This document shows, piece by piece, positions 9,694 through 19,510 of a stretch of DNA of 64,000 bases. Source of the DNA: an uncultured Acinetobacter sp. (GTDB taxonomy: Bacteria; Pseudomonadota; Gammaproteobacteria; Pseudomonadales; Moraxellaceae); assembly GCF_947493735.1 (NCBI RefSeq), contig NZ_CANLSL010000001.1:124001-188000 (forward strand). Direction: 5' to 3'. Under the pieces are notes generated by a model. That model was not told the DNA's origin and ran no database searches. It saw only the letters and a program-made list of their open reading frames with translations. Position 1 is the stretch's first letter, and each line of letters begins with the position of its first letter. The translations under genes were made by a program, and so were the position numbers.

Positions 9694-10794
9694 TTAGCTC
9701 GCTCCTCGTAAATGCTTTTTAATTTTTGGCGTGAGTTTGTGCTTTTTGGCAAAGAATAAACCAACCACAGTATAAATCATGAGAATCGCAGGAAATGCCC
9801 AAATCCCAAGTTCACCTTTGGTCATCCGTGTCTTCACCGCCATAAGTGCCACGATCAAACTGGCAAAGATCATAATCGCAGGGAATAAGCGATAATAACG
9901 CCCTTGACGTGGACTGACCTCTGACAAGGGCACGGCAAGTAACAATGCCAACAGAATCACGAACGGTGCAAATATTCGCCAACCTAACTCGCTCATCACC
10001 ACATCACTTTGCCCACGGCGTTGCCATAGTTGGTACATGGTCATCGACTCGATGCGCTGCGCCACAATTTCATCGTCATCTTCAGGCTCAAGACGTAAGC
10101 GATAACTTTCAAATTCTGCTTGTAAATATTTCGGTTGCCCTGGAACAAAGCTATAGCGTCTTCCTTGATACAGGTCAACAATACTGGCTTGATCATTTTC
10201 CGCTGCAACACGACGTGCTTCTTTGGCGAGAATAATCACATCAGGTTGCCCTGCTTTTTTAGCTTTTTGATAGAAAAAAATGTCTTTTAAACTGCGACGA
10301 TCTTCAGTCAAGTCACCTGCATAGATGGTATACACACCACTAGAAATAAACTCTTTTGGACGCACCATGTCAAAGCCACTGCGCACCGCTTGCGTTGTGG
10401 TGAGATGATCAAAAGAACGGTTACCCCACGGTGCGATCCATAACATCAAAGCAATATGTATCGCCATGATGATTGCAGCAAGTGGTAATAATTTTCGCCC
10501 CAATTGACCACGACTGACACCACTGCCATTAAGCACCGCCATCTCATGATCGACGTACAAACGTCCAAACACCAACATTAAGCCAACAAAAAAACCTAGT
10601 GGCAAAATCAAGGTCAAAAATTCAGGTAATCGATAACCAATGATGCTAAATAAAATCCCTGCATCCATACGCCCTTGTGCAGCCACACCAAAGTATTTGA
10701 TCAAGCGACCACCGAGCATCACTAAAGTCAGCAATGCCACAACGACTGAGGAGGTTGTCACCACTTGCTTGACCAAATAACGTGTAATAATCAA
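9694..10794 (-). CDS. lptF: LPS export ABC transporter permease LptF
   Basis: Partner permease of LptG in the LptBFG complex. Like LptG it shows an N-terminal three-helix block, a periplasmic jellyroll (about 125-255) and a C-terminal three-helix block. I place the start at the TTG at 10794. GGGGA lies 7 bases upstream, and the protein then begins with an initiator Met plus IITRYLVKQVV, matching the family's usual beginning (M-I-I-x-R-Y-L-V-K-Q-V). The frame can be read five codons further up (TTG at 10809). It is divergent from pepA, with about 190 bases between the starts. Confidence 0.88.
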   Translation of the reverse strand: MIITRYLVKQVVTTSSVVVALLTLVMLGGRLIKYFGVAAQGRMDAGILFSIIGYRLPEFLTLILPLGFFVGLMLVFGRLYVDHEMAVLNGSGVSRGQLGRKLLPLAAIIMAIHIALMLWIAPWGNRSFDHLTTTQAVRSGFDMVRPKEFISSGVYTIYAGDLTEDRRSLKDIFFYQKAKKAGQPDVIILAKEARRVAAENDQASIVDLYQGRRYSFVPGQPKYLQAEFESYRLRLEPEDDDEIVAQRIESMTMYQLWQRRGQSDVVMSELGWRIFAPFVILLALLLAVPLSEVSPRQGRYYRLFPAIMIFASLIVALMAVKTRMTKGELGIWAFPAILMIYTVVGLFFAKKHKLTPKIKKHLRGAS

Positions 10795-10987
10795 AGGCAA
10801 ATTCCCCAAAATTTATGGATCATGCGATGCGTCCACAGACGACGCATAAATTGTGATAGTTTACCTGAATGTCAGCCCCAGTGCTATTTTGCAGTGCTGT
10901 AATAAATCGGTATATTATGGTGATATTGTTGCACCACTTACACAAATCTCATCAAAAATGATGACTGCCAAGGATAATGATGACTTT

Positions 10988-12448
10988 ATGAAACTAAGCT
11001 TAATAACCGATCTACTATCGCCTGAAATTAAAGTGCAACCTGTCATTAGTTTGATCCAAGAAAATAAAAATGACGATACAAATCTTGCTAATCAACTGCA
11101 ATCTAGTCAAATCAACCAACTCGAACAATGGCTAGAACTCAGTCAATTTGAAGGCAAGTTCAACCAACTGCACCCTATCTATGCGCAAAGTGAAGCTTTC
11201 CCTCAACTATTTTTGGTTGGCATCGGTGACGTTGAACAATTAAATGGTACAAAGCTGCAAAAGCTTGCGCAAAGCATTGTCAAAGCCACGCAAAAACTTG
11301 CTGAAACCATTAGCATTGATCTCAGTAATTTACCTGAAACATTGCATTACCAATTTGCATTAGCTTTGACTCAAGCGAATTATGCCTATGATCAATTCAA
11401 AACGAAAAAATCAGAAATCACCTTAAAAAATATCCAATTCTTTGCTGAACAAACCTCACTCGATAGCGCACAACTAACTTTGCTCCAAGCTATTCAAAAA
11501 GGTCAGCATTTCACCCGCCATCTTGGCAATACCCCGGGCAATGTCTGTTTCCCTGAATATTTGGCTGATGAAGCCTTAAAATTGGCAGGTGAATTTCCAG
11601 ATTTGCTCAACGTGACTGTGCTCAATGAGCAACAAATGGCTGACCTCGGTATGAATGCGTTCTTAGCTGTGAGTAAAGGCTCGGAGCGTTCAGGACGTGT
11701 CGTATTACTTGAATACAATGCGCAACAAAATCAAAAGCCTGTTGTCCTCGTAGGCAAAGGTGTGACCTTTGATACAGGTGGTATTTCACTGAAACCTGCG
11801 GCAACCATGGACGAAATGAAATTCGATATGTGCGGTGCAGCAACCGTGCTCGGTGTGATGCGTGCTTTATGTGAAAGTAAATTACCAATTCACGTGGTGG
11901 GTGCGCTTGCTTGTGCGGAAAATATGCCGTCAGGTCATGCGACTCGCCCAGGCGATATCGTCACGACCATGAGCGGTCAAACCGTCGAAGTGCTGAATAC
12001 CGATGCCGAAGGTCGCTTGGTACTCTGCGACACCTTAACCTATATCGCACGTTATGAGCCTGAGTTGGTGATTGATATTGCAACATTGACAGGCGCTTGC
12101 GTGGTGGCACTTGGCAAAGTACTTTCTGGTCTTTTTAGTCCTGACAATGCGCTATCGCAAGCCTTGATTGATGCAGGCGAGCAGTCCTTTGACCGTGTAT
12201 GGCGCTTGCCTGTGATGGATGATTATCAAGAATTGTTAGATTCGCCATTTGCAGATATGGGGAATATCGGTGGACCTTATGGTGGTGCGATCACTGCGGC
12301 TTGCTTCTTGCAACGCTTTACCCGTGACTATCGTTGGGCACATTTGGATATTGCAGGTACGGCATGGCTTTCAGGCGCACAAAAAGGCGCAACAGGTCGT
12401 CCAGTACCGCTGTTGATGCAATTCCTTGCCAATCGTGTCAGCAATTAA
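10988..12448 (+). CDS. pepA: leucyl aminopeptidase PepA
   Basis: Cytosolic M17 aminopeptidase (486 aa from this start) that removes N-terminal residues; in some bacteria it is also a DNA-binding protein. The dimetal site is visible in VGKGVTFDTGG (catalytic K about 257) and the family signature NTDAEGRL. I chose the ATG at 10988 (MKLSLITDL), preceded by AAGGA 13 bases upstream. The frame stays open upstream from 10853 but those residues do not resemble the family. holC follows after 15 bases, an arrangement common in gammaproteobacteria. Confidence 0.93.
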   Translation: MKLSLITDLLSPEIKVQPVISLIQENKNDDTNLANQLQSSQINQLEQWLELSQFEGKFNQLHPIYAQSEAFPQLFLVGIGDVEQLNGTKLQKLAQSIVKATQKLAETISIDLSNLPETLHYQFALALTQANYAYDQFKTKKSEITLKNIQFFAEQTSLDSAQLTLLQAIQKGQHFTRHLGNTPGNVCFPEYLADEALKLAGEFPDLLNVTVLNEQQMADLGMNAFLAVSKGSERSGRVVLLEYNAQQNQKPVVLVGKGVTFDTGGISLKPAATMDEMKFDMCGAATVLGVMRALCESKLPIHVVGALACAENMPSGHATRPGDIVTTMSGQTVEVLNTDAEGRLVLCDTLTYIARYEPELVIDIATLTGACVVALGKVLSGLFSPDNALSQALIDAGEQSFDRVWRLPVMDDYQELLDSPFADMGNIGGPYGGAITAACFLQRFTRDYRWAHLDIAGTAWLSGAQKGATGRPVPLLMQFLANRVSN

Positions 12449-12463
12449 TTCAGAAAACATTGA

Positions 12464-12910
12464 ATGAAAATTAGTTTTTACTTAGTTGAAAAATCGTCGC
12501 AAACGCAGACCGATGTGGTCTGTCGTTTGTGTCAGCAAATTTATAACAAACATCCAATTTGGATTTATTGCCGTGATGAAGCGCAAGCTCAGCATTTGGA
12601 TGATCAACTTTGGACATTTTCAGCGACCAGTTTTGTGCCACATCTTCTAATTGAAGATGCAAAAAGTGCAACCGACGTACAACATCAGTGGTCAAACACG
12701 CCGATTCTGATTAGCTGTGACCCACCGCCTAGCCACAGGGAAGTCTGTATTAATCTCACAGGGCAGGCTTTAGATTTAACAGAAATCAAGCACGGCACAC
12801 TACATTTAATCGAAATAGTCGGGCATAATGAAGAGGAAAAAATCTTGTCCCGCCAAGTATTTAAAGCCTATCGGGCGAGTGATATTGAGCCTGCTGTACA
12901 TAAGATTTAA
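12464..12910 (+). CDS. holC: DNA polymerase III subunit chi
   Basis: Chi subunit (148 aa) of the polymerase III clamp-loader accessory complex, which links the replisome to single-strand binding protein. It begins MKISFYLVEKSS and contains the HolC-like block HPIWIYCRDEAQAQHLDDQL (about 30-49), which corresponds to the conserved W-I-x-C-x-D-x2-A-x3-L-D-x-x-L pattern. It lies between pepA and a coiled-coil gene and is probably cotranscribed with pepA. Confidence 0.88.
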   Translation: MKISFYLVEKSSQTQTDVVCRLCQQIYNKHPIWIYCRDEAQAQHLDDQLWTFSATSFVPHLLIEDAKSATDVQHQWSNTPILISCDPPPSHREVCINLTGQALDLTEIKHGTLHLIEIVGHNEEEKILSRQVFKAYRASDIEPAVHKI

Positions 12911-12953
12911 AGGTTTTTTATTTTAATAATGATCAAACATAGAGGAGTCGATC

Positions 12954-13589
12954 GTGGCACTAAATGTCGGTGAAAACTTTACCCAGCGTTGGCTTGCCAC
13001 ACCTGAAGCCGTTCGCCAAACATTTTGTGATGAGCTTAATCACATCTGCGATCTTCTGGACTCGACTGAACATATTTCAAAATGGCAGTATCAAGATGCT
13101 GTTTTGCAACAAAAAAATAAAAAAGTCATTGAGCGTGCTTATGCCGAATTGGAACAGCAAATTTTAGCGGAACAAGCTCGTCTTGCCGAAGAGCGTAAAC
13201 GTCAGCGTCAAGCTGAATTAGAACAAGCTCTCGCTGAAAAACGTGCCCTTGAAGCCAAACAAGTGGCAGAACTCGAAGCACAGGAACAACAACAAGCACA
13301 GCATCAGGATGCGTATTTACAGCAACTTGCACAAGAACTTCATCAACAAAGCACTTCTTCGAACTTAGACAGTCTGCGTCAATTTAACACTCAAGACGTT
13401 AAACAATTTAATAGCATTCAACATCATGACGCACCGCCAACAGCAGAGCATCAAGACTTACGGACTCGATTGGAACTGGAAGCGGAATTTTATATCGAGC
13501 AAACTTTGCAACAGCTAAAAACCAAACTGCAAGCTGCAGCACAAGAAGAAATTGAGCTGATTTTGTCTCAGCAACAAGATACGGAGTAA
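12954..13589 (+). CDS. hypothetical coiled-coil protein
   Basis: I do not recognise a named family. The 211-residue product has an N-terminal segment of about 60 residues with conserved-looking aromatic positions (WLATPEAVRQTF). A long charged, glutamine-rich coiled coil follows (about 60-130, with repeats of EQ, AELE and AEERKRQ), then a second helical part at the C-terminus. There is no signal peptide or membrane segment. It starts with GTG, supported by GAGGAG 6 bases upstream. It is the third gene after pepA-holC; in Acinetobacter a gene of this kind commonly follows holC, so a role near DNA replication is possible but unproven. Confidence 0.7.
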   Translation: MALNVGENFTQRWLATPEAVRQTFCDELNHICDLLDSTEHISKWQYQDAVLQQKNKKVIERAYAELEQQILAEQARLAEERKRQRQAELEQALAEKRALEAKQVAELEAQEQQQAQHQDAYLQQLAQELHQQSTSSNLDSLRQFNTQDVKQFNSIQHHDAPPTAEHQDLRTRLELEAEFYIEQTLQQLKTKLQAAAQEEIELILSQQQDTE

Positions 13590-13606
13590 TGGGTTTAAGC
13601 CAGTGA

Positions 13607-13690
13607 TTGAATCTCTTGTCTTGAATCTCTTGTCTTGAATCTCTTGTCTTGAATCATTTTTCTTGAATCCACTATTTGAATCTTTTGCTA
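13607..13690 (+). repeat. 14-bp tandem repeat (ttgaatctcttgtc)
   Basis: Three perfect 14-base units at 13607-13648 are followed by a diverged 14-mer (ttgaatcatttttc), a 13-mer (ttgaatccactat) and a last partial ttgaatc. The array lies in the 150-base space between convergent genes. No hairpin is evident; a simple minisatellite is the best reading. Confidence 0.85.
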
Positions 13691-13743
13691 AAACCTTCTT
13701 ATTGAATTTCTTATGTTTAGCTTATTGTTTTAAATGGTAGGTT

Positions 13744-14415
13744 TTACTCTTTTTTCCTTGGAACATGGCGAATATATTGTAAGGCGATCAATCGAGATAC
13801 GATCAACGCCAAATACATCACTGCGCCAAACATCTGCAAAGACACTAGCACACGTGCCATATCACTTTGTGGCACGATATCGCTGAGACCTGTGCCTGTC
13901 TGCACACTAAAGCTAATAAATATCAAATCCACCCATGAGCGTGCTTGACCATTTTCCAAATTAAAACTATTCACATCCCAAAGCTGACACGCACTGTACA
14001 TAAAGGCAAACGCCCAAACCAAAAGCGTGAACACACTCGCCGCTGCAAACAGCTCATCTCGTGTTAGATAGCGATCATCAAACATATAGCGAGTTAGACC
14101 ATACGCCGCACAGAGATACGCTGCAGCCTCAAATAAATGCGCTGTAATCAAGATATTTGGTGAATCTGCACCCAACATTACCGCAAGCGACAATACTAGC
14201 GCAGGAATCACACAGATCATCCCGATCACCGTATAAATCGCCGTAACCCGAATAATCTGCGCCACCATCAGTAGCGCCAGTGTCCCTAGAAACCATGCAA
14301 AAGCATGATGGTTAAATATCTGATGGGTTAAAGGTGCGGTAAACAGCATCATCAATTGCACTGCAAGCAACCATGCTGATGGCAGACTTTTAAAACTTTG
14401 CAAAAATTTAAGCAT
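13744..14415 (-). CDS. membrane protein with potassium-channel-like pore
   Basis: Integral inner-membrane protein (223 aa) with about six hydrophobic helices. The last two flank a short loop that resembles the two-helix ion-channel domain (Ion_trans_2). The loop reads SVQTGTGLSD, where a canonical potassium filter would read TVGYGD, so the filter is degenerate and ion selectivity cannot be assumed. No cytoplasmic nucleotide-binding (RCK/TrkA-N) domain follows. The gene starts 42 bases after rlmA and is probably in one transcript with it. Confidence 0.65.
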   Translation of the reverse strand: MLKFLQSFKSLPSAWLLAVQLMMLFTAPLTHQIFNHHAFAWFLGTLALLMVAQIIRVTAIYTVIGMICVIPALVLSLAVMLGADSPNILITAHLFEAAAYLCAAYGLTRYMFDDRYLTRDELFAAASVFTLLVWAFAFMYSACQLWDVNSFNLENGQARSWVDLIFISFSVQTGTGLSDIVPQSDMARVLVSLQMFGAVMYLALIVSRLIALQYIRHVPRKKE

Positions 14416-14457
14416 GGCGACCGCATGTCCCTAGAATATTTATGAAAACCTGAGCGT

Positions 14458-15297
14458 TTAATCTACGCACTTTTGCAGTAAAAATAAACAAAATGAGGCA
14501 CTAAGCTGAAATGATTGATGAGCTTCTAGTGCCTGTCGTTTGTCTGCTTTGGCCTTCCACGCATAAGGTGTCATGGCGATGAGATCTTTTAATTGGTTTT
14601 GATCAAGATTTAAATCTGTGGTGATAATTTGTTTAGACACGAGCGAAAATTCAGGTGCCATTTGCGTCACGAAGTTATCAGGCTCATGCGCTTTGACTTC
14701 ATCAAATAAAGCTTCACGCATGGCAAATAGATGTTGTGGTGCAGGTGTGGCAATGATGAGATAGCCTTGTTTCTTTAATACTCGAAGCATTTCCATTTTA
14801 GGCAATGGACTAAATAGACTGGTACAGACATTCATGGATTGATCGAGCACTGGTAGCACCGCACCTGTCCCCACCACCCAAGTGATATTTTGCACTTTGT
14901 TATGTTCATTACTTTGCTGTGCTTGCTTGGCAGCAGTTTGTACTGCACTTTTGGCAATATCTACAGCGACCACTTGTGGCACAACGTTTGCCATCGCTTG
15001 CGTGTAATAACCCTCACCACAACCAATATCTAATACTGTTTTTGCTGAAATGGATTGTAATAATTCACTGACTGCTTGCTGTAAAGGTTGATATGCGCCT
15101 GTTTGTAGAAATCGACGACGTGCCGCCACTGCCTCAGGTGTATCACCAGGGGATTTGCTGTGTTTATGCTGTACCACATGTAGATTGACATAGCCTTGCT
15201 TGGCTTGGTCATAGCTATGCCGATTCACGCATTGCCACGTTTTTCCATCGAGATGCAAAGCTTCTCGGCAGATTGGACACATCAACAGCTCAGACAT
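14458..15297 (-). CDS. rlmA: 23S rRNA (guanine-N1)-methyltransferase RlmA
   Basis: S-adenosylmethionine-dependent enzyme (279 aa) that methylates a guanine (G745 in E. coli) in helix 35 of 23S rRNA. The N-terminal zinc finger has CPIC, C and H ligands (CPICREAL at 7-14, CVNRHSYD at about 23-30). The SAM-binding motif is VLDIGCGEGYYTQAM (about 92-106). Length matches the RlmA family. It is separated from mraY by a terminator and so is probably expressed independently of the cell-wall cluster. Confidence 0.88.
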   Translation of the reverse strand: MSELLMCPICREALHLDGKTWQCVNRHSYDQAKQGYVNLHVVQHKHSKSPGDTPEAVAARRRFLQTGAYQPLQQAVSELLQSISAKTVLDIGCGEGYYTQAMANVVPQVVAVDIAKSAVQTAAKQAQQSNEHNKVQNITWVVGTGAVLPVLDQSMNVCTSLFSPLPKMEMLRVLKKQGYLIIATPAPQHLFAMREALFDEVKAHEPDNFVTQMAPEFSLVSKQIITTDLNLDQNQLKDLIAMTPYAWKAKADKRQALEAHQSFQLSASFCLFLLQKCVD

Positions 15298-15332
15298 ATT
15301 TTACTTTCCACAATAACGGTTAATCTGAATAA

Positions 15333-15354
15333 AAAAGCCAGCAGTGCTGGCTCC
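15333..15354 (-). terminator. rho-independent terminator of the rsmH-mraY cluster
   Basis: On the minus strand the stem AGCCAGC-act-GCTGGCT is followed by a run of six T. It lies just after mraY and before rlmA, closing the division/cell-wall transcript. Confidence 0.8.
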
Positions 15355-15370
15355 TTTAAACAAAAATTGT

Positions 15371-16489
15371 TTAACGTAATTTTAAAGTCATTAAACCCAA
15401 GACAACTAATATAATAGTAATAATCCAAAAGCGAATCACCACTTGGGTTTCTTTCCAACCTTGCTTTTCATAATGATGATGCAATGGCGCCATCAGAAAT
15501 ACACGCTTATTGCGCATGCGTAATGAACCGATTTGTAAGAACACTGAAATCGCTTCCATGACAAAGACACCGCCCATGATCGCAAACACGATCTCTTGGC
15601 GTACCATGACTGCAATCGTACCTAACATCGCACCAAGCGATAACGCTCCAACATCGCCCATAAAGACCTGTGCAGGATGAGCGTTGTACCACAGGAATGC
15701 CAGTCCTGCACCGATCATCGCCGCACAGATCACCACCAGCTCAGAAGTATATTTGACATACGGAATATGCAAATAATTGGCAAAGCGCACATCGCCTGAA
15801 AGATAAGCAAATACACCTAAACCAGCTGCAACTAGCACAATCGGCATAATCGCCAAACCATCTAAACCATCGGTCAAGTTCACCGCATTGGATGCACCAT
15901 TGATCACCAAATATGTAAAAATAATAAAGGCAATCCCAAATGGAATCACAGAAAACGGAATACTCAAATTCTTAAAAAAAGGAATCAACAAATCGAGCAT
16001 ATTCGAGGTGATTACAGGGTCAGTCTGAAACTGCGCAATACAATACAAGCCAATGCCTGCACCGAGCGAGCCAACCGAAGTCCAAAAGAATTTTTTCCGA
16101 GCTGGTAAGCCCGCATTGTCTTTATAACGGATTTTAATCCAGTCATCCGCCCAACCGACCGCACCGAAGATCACCATCACACCCAGTACGATCCACACAT
16201 AGGGATTGCTTAAATCTGCCCAAAGCAAGGTACTGATGCCGATCGACATCAGAATCAGCACACCACCCATGGTTGGTGTACCCATCTTCGCAGCATGGTT
16301 TTCAGGTGCGTAGCTACTTACCGCTTGACCATATTTCAAAGCACGCAATTTGCGAATCATCATCGGTCCAAGCAATAGACCAATCCCCAATGCGGTCAAT
16401 ACACTTAGCAAGGTACGCAAGGTCAAATAACGAAATACACGAAATGAGTCATGATAATTCGCAAGTAAATCAAAGAGCCATAACAGCAT
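15371..16489 (-). CDS. mraY: phospho-N-acetylmuramoyl-pentapeptide transferase
   Basis: Integral membrane enzyme (372 aa, about ten helices) that transfers phospho-MurNAc-pentapeptide to undecaprenyl phosphate, forming lipid I. Characteristic motifs are [11 protein letters not shown] near residue 68, the aspartate pair in GWADDWIK (about 115), and [10 protein letters not shown] (about 206) in a cytoplasmic loop. Start and murF stop are directly adjacent (16489/16490), consistent with translational coupling. It is the last gene of this partial dcw cluster. Confidence 0.96.
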   Translation of the reverse strand: MLLWLFDLLANYHDSFRVFRYLTLRTLLSVLTALGIGLLLGPMMIRKLRALKYGQAVSSYAPENHAAKMGTPTMGGVLILMSIGISTLLWADLSNPYVWIVLGVMVIFGAVGWADDWIKIRYKDNAGLPARKKFFWTSVGSLGAGIGLYCIAQFQTDPVITSNMLDLLIPFFKNLSIPFSVIPFGIAFIIFTYLVINGASNAVNLTDGLDGLAIMPIVLVAAGLGVFAYLSGDVRFANYLHIPYVKYTSELVVICAAMIGAGLAFLWYNAHPAQVFMGDVGALSLGAMLGTIAVMVRQEIVFAIMGGVFVMEAISVFLQIGSLRMRNKRVFLMAPLHHHYEKQGWKETQVVIRFWIITIILVVLGLMTLKLR

Positions 16490-17929
16490 TTATAATTTCT
16501 CCATCAATGCGTCCAAGAGATGCTCCATATGGGTATAACGAGACCCTTTGAACAGCAAACTGACTGGCTGTGGTTGATGTTGTTGAATAATTTGTTCAAG
16601 GCGCACTTGCGCTTCATCTTGTGTTGCAAAAGCATAGCAATGTGACACATCTGCACCTCTAGCAACCGCAGGTGCATACTCACCCACTGCAATGACATAG
16701 TCAAGTTTGAGCTGTGCCAAATCCTGTCCGAGCTTCTGATGCTCAATCTCTGCATCATCACCCAATTCACCGATATCACCCATCACCATGACTTTGATGC
16801 CTTGCTGTTGGAGCAAAACTTGTGCTGCCGCTCGCATCGAGTTTGGATTGGCATTATAGGTATCATCAATGAATAAGAATTGATCTTTTTCAATAAAATT
16901 GAGTCGCCCTTTTGCACCTGTCGCCTGTTGCAAACCAATCGCAATATCCTCTAAAGACACGCCCATTGCCAATGCAAAACTGGTCGCTGCTTCAGCATTT
17001 TGCACATTATGCGCCCCTGCAAAAGGTAAGTCGATTTGTACACTGCCCTTTGGCGTATTTAAAGTAAATCGTGAAGATTGCGCTAAAATCTCAATCTCCG
17101 TGGCATAAACATCACCACCTTGACCAAAGCGAATCTGCGCACGACCATTCGCCACATCATTCACAGTGTTTAGAATTTTTGCTGCATAATCATCTTGGGC
17201 AGGAATAATCGCCGTACCCTTATTTTTGATATGGGCATAAATCTCTGACTTGGCTGTGCAAATTGCATCACGCCCACCAAACTCGCCCAAATGCGCTGTT
17301 CCAATATTCAAAATCCCTGCGGCATCAGGCTGTACCAAGCGACTGGTATAATCAATCTCACCAATATGACTGGCGCCAAGCTCCATCACCGCATAGCGAT
17401 GATCCGCACGAAGCTCTAACAACATGATTGGTGCGCCGAGATCATTATTTAGGTTGCCACGGGTGACTAAGGTTTCACCGAGCCGTGAGAAGATACTACC
17501 GAGCATTTCTTTGGTGGTAGTTTTACCACTACTGCCTGTCAATGCAACGACTTGTAAATCCTGACATTGCTGACGACGATATGCACCCAAATACCCCAAG
17601 GCTAACCGAGTATCTGCAACAATCAACTGCGGAATATTCACACCGTTAATGGCACGCTCAACAATCACACAACTTGCGTTTTGCATCGCCACTTTTTCGA
17701 CAAAATCATGTGCATCAAAACGCTCACCTTTCAGTGCTAAAAAGGCATCCCCTACTGTCGCCTCTCGTGAATCGGTGACAATACGCTGAATATTCTCCAT
17801 CGGATGGCTTTCTTTCGACTGGCTTTCTTTAGGCTGAATGCCTTGATGCCAAACACCTTGTGTCGCACGTTGTAAATCTTGAATAGTCCACGGATCAAGA
17901 CGACTGGTACTGATAGTTGACGTGTGCAT
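16490..17929 (-). CDS. murF: UDP-MurNAc-tripeptide D-alanyl-D-alanine ligase
   Basis: Cytosolic Mur ligase (479 aa) that adds D-Ala-D-Ala to complete the pentapeptide precursor. The P-loop TGSSGKTTTKEML (about 129-141) and the DDTYNANPNSMRAA block (about 358) are typical of MurF. The first 40 residues include a QPKESQSKESHP stretch not usual in the family. It lies 33 bases after murE and abuts mraY. Confidence 0.95.
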   Translation of the reverse strand: MHTSTISTSRLDPWTIQDLQRATQGVWHQGIQPKESQSKESHPMENIQRIVTDSREATVGDAFLALKGERFDAHDFVEKVAMQNASCVIVERAINGVNIPQLIVADTRLALGYLGAYRRQQCQDLQVVALTGSSGKTTTKEMLGSIFSRLGETLVTRGNLNNDLGAPIMLLELRADHRYAVMELGASHIGEIDYTSRLVQPDAAGILNIGTAHLGEFGGRDAICTAKSEIYAHIKNKGTAIIPAQDDYAAKILNTVNDVANGRAQIRFGQGGDVYATEIEILAQSSRFTLNTPKGSVQIDLPFAGAHNVQNAEAATSFALAMGVSLEDIAIGLQQATGAKGRLNFIEKDQFLFIDDTYNANPNSMRAAAQVLLQQQGIKVMVMGDIGELGDDAEIEHQKLGQDLAQLKLDYVIAVGEYAPAVARGADVSHCYAFATQDEAQVRLEQIIQQHQPQPVSLLFKGSRYTHMEHLLDALMEKL

Positions 17930-17962
17930 GTGATGCGATGTTCCTTAAATCTTGATCAATGA

Positions 17963-19495
17963 TTATTCAGCGGGATAGCTTAGTGGCTGATGCGGTTGTG
18001 CCTTGATTGCCGATTCGACCTCGACTACATCATCAAACCAATGTCTAACCCCATCAATTTCTTGATAATTTTCATGCCCTTTGCCTGCGATCACCACAAT
18101 ATCACCCTGTTTGGCGTGCCTAACTGCAAACTTAATCGCTTCACGGCGATCATGGATTTCATGGAAATGCTCAGCGCCAAGCACTTGCTTGGATAAATTG
18201 GCTTTCATATCGGCAAAAATCTGTAATGGATCTTCTGTACGCGGATTATCCGTGGTCATCAACACTTGATCGGCAAAATCTATTGCAGCTTGGGTCATAT
18301 CAGGACGTTTGCCCCGATCTCGATCACCGCCACAGCCATATACCGCCCAAAGCTGATGTTCAACATGCGCTTTGAGACTTTGTAGCACTTGTCCCAAAGC
18401 ATCTGGGGTATGTGCATAATCGACAATAAATAAACGCCCATGATCAGCAATGACTTGCATGCGACCTGGTGCGCCTTTCAATTTTGCAACCAAAGGCACA
18501 ATATCCGCCAAAGCATAGCCGAGTTTTTCCACAGAGATGATCGCAGCTAAGACATTTTCCACATTAAAACGCCCTAGTAGCGGGCTATTCACCTGATACT
18601 CACCACTTGCACAATGCAAAGTAAAACTCGCCCCATCCAAACTAAACATCACATTACTGAGATGATAATCCGCATCATCATGACGCATACTATAGGTAGC
18701 GATATTTGGCTGAGCAGGATTATTTTTGACGTGCTCGATGATCAGTGATGCAAACTCATCATCTTGATGAATCACCGCATGTTTTAAACTTGGAAAATCA
18801 AACAGCATGGCTTTCGCTTCAGCATAATTTTCTAAAGTTTTGTGATAATCCAAATGATCACGGCTCAAGTTGGTAAATGCAGCAACGGCAATCGGCATGC
18901 CTGCCAATCGTCCTTGTGCTAAACCATGCGAACTGGCTTCAAGTGCTAAATAACGTGCGCCCTGCAGACTATAATCATAAAAGAATTGCTGTAAATGCAA
19001 CGCATCCAGCGTTGTATGCGTCGAGGCGTGTAAATTCGGCAAGATGCCATTGCCCGTCGTGCCCATCACTGCGGTGGCTTGACCAAGCATCGTCAATAAT
19101 TCCGCAATGAGCCGTGAGACCGTGGTTTTGCCATTGGTGCCTGTAACCGCAACCACTTCAGCTAAATCAAGTGGTGCTTTCGCCTGCAAAAACTGTTGTT
19201 GTAGTCGTCCAAGAATTTGACGTAATTGTGGCAGATACAACACTTTTTCACGTGCAGGCACTTGAACTTCGGTCAATACACCGATTGCACCTTTTTCTAG
19301 TGCGCTATTGATATAGTGCTGTGTTTTTTCAAGGTCATTATTCACGCCTTGTAGCGCAATAAAAATATCTCCTATTTGCACTTTACGGCTGTCTAATTGA
19401 AAACCTGAAAAAGTGTCATTCGTCCATTTTGGCAAATCCACATGCGCTGTAAGAGAAGCAATTTCACCCGTCCAAATCTGTTGCAATGTGCTCAT
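17963..19495 (-). CDS. murE: UDP-MurNAc-L-Ala-D-Glu:meso-diaminopimelate ligase
   Basis: Cytosolic Mur ligase (510 aa) that adds the third residue of the peptidoglycan stem. The ATP site is VTGTNGKTTVSRL (about 115-127). The specificity motif reads DNPRTEDP, the form that marks meso-diaminopimelate rather than lysine. ASSHGLAQGRL is also family-typical. It lies 15 bases after ftsI in the cluster. Confidence 0.96.
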   Translation of the reverse strand: MSTLQQIWTGEIASLTAHVDLPKWTNDTFSGFQLDSRKVQIGDIFIALQGVNNDLEKTQHYINSALEKGAIGVLTEVQVPAREKVLYLPQLRQILGRLQQQFLQAKAPLDLAEVVAVTGTNGKTTVSRLIAELLTMLGQATAVMGTTGNGILPNLHASTHTTLDALHLQQFFYDYSLQGARYLALEASSHGLAQGRLAGMPIAVAAFTNLSRDHLDYHKTLENYAEAKAMLFDFPSLKHAVIHQDDEFASLIIEHVKNNPAQPNIATYSMRHDDADYHLSNVMFSLDGASFTLHCASGEYQVNSPLLGRFNVENVLAAIISVEKLGYALADIVPLVAKLKGAPGRMQVIADHGRLFIVDYAHTPDALGQVLQSLKAHVEHQLWAVYGCGGDRDRGKRPDMTQAAIDFADQVLMTTDNPRTEDPLQIFADMKANLSKQVLGAEHFHEIHDRREAIKFAVRHAKQGDIVVIAGKGHENYQEIDGVRHWFDDVVEVESAIKAQPHQPLSYPAE

Positions 19496-19510
19496 CGTTG
19501 GGCTCTCCTA

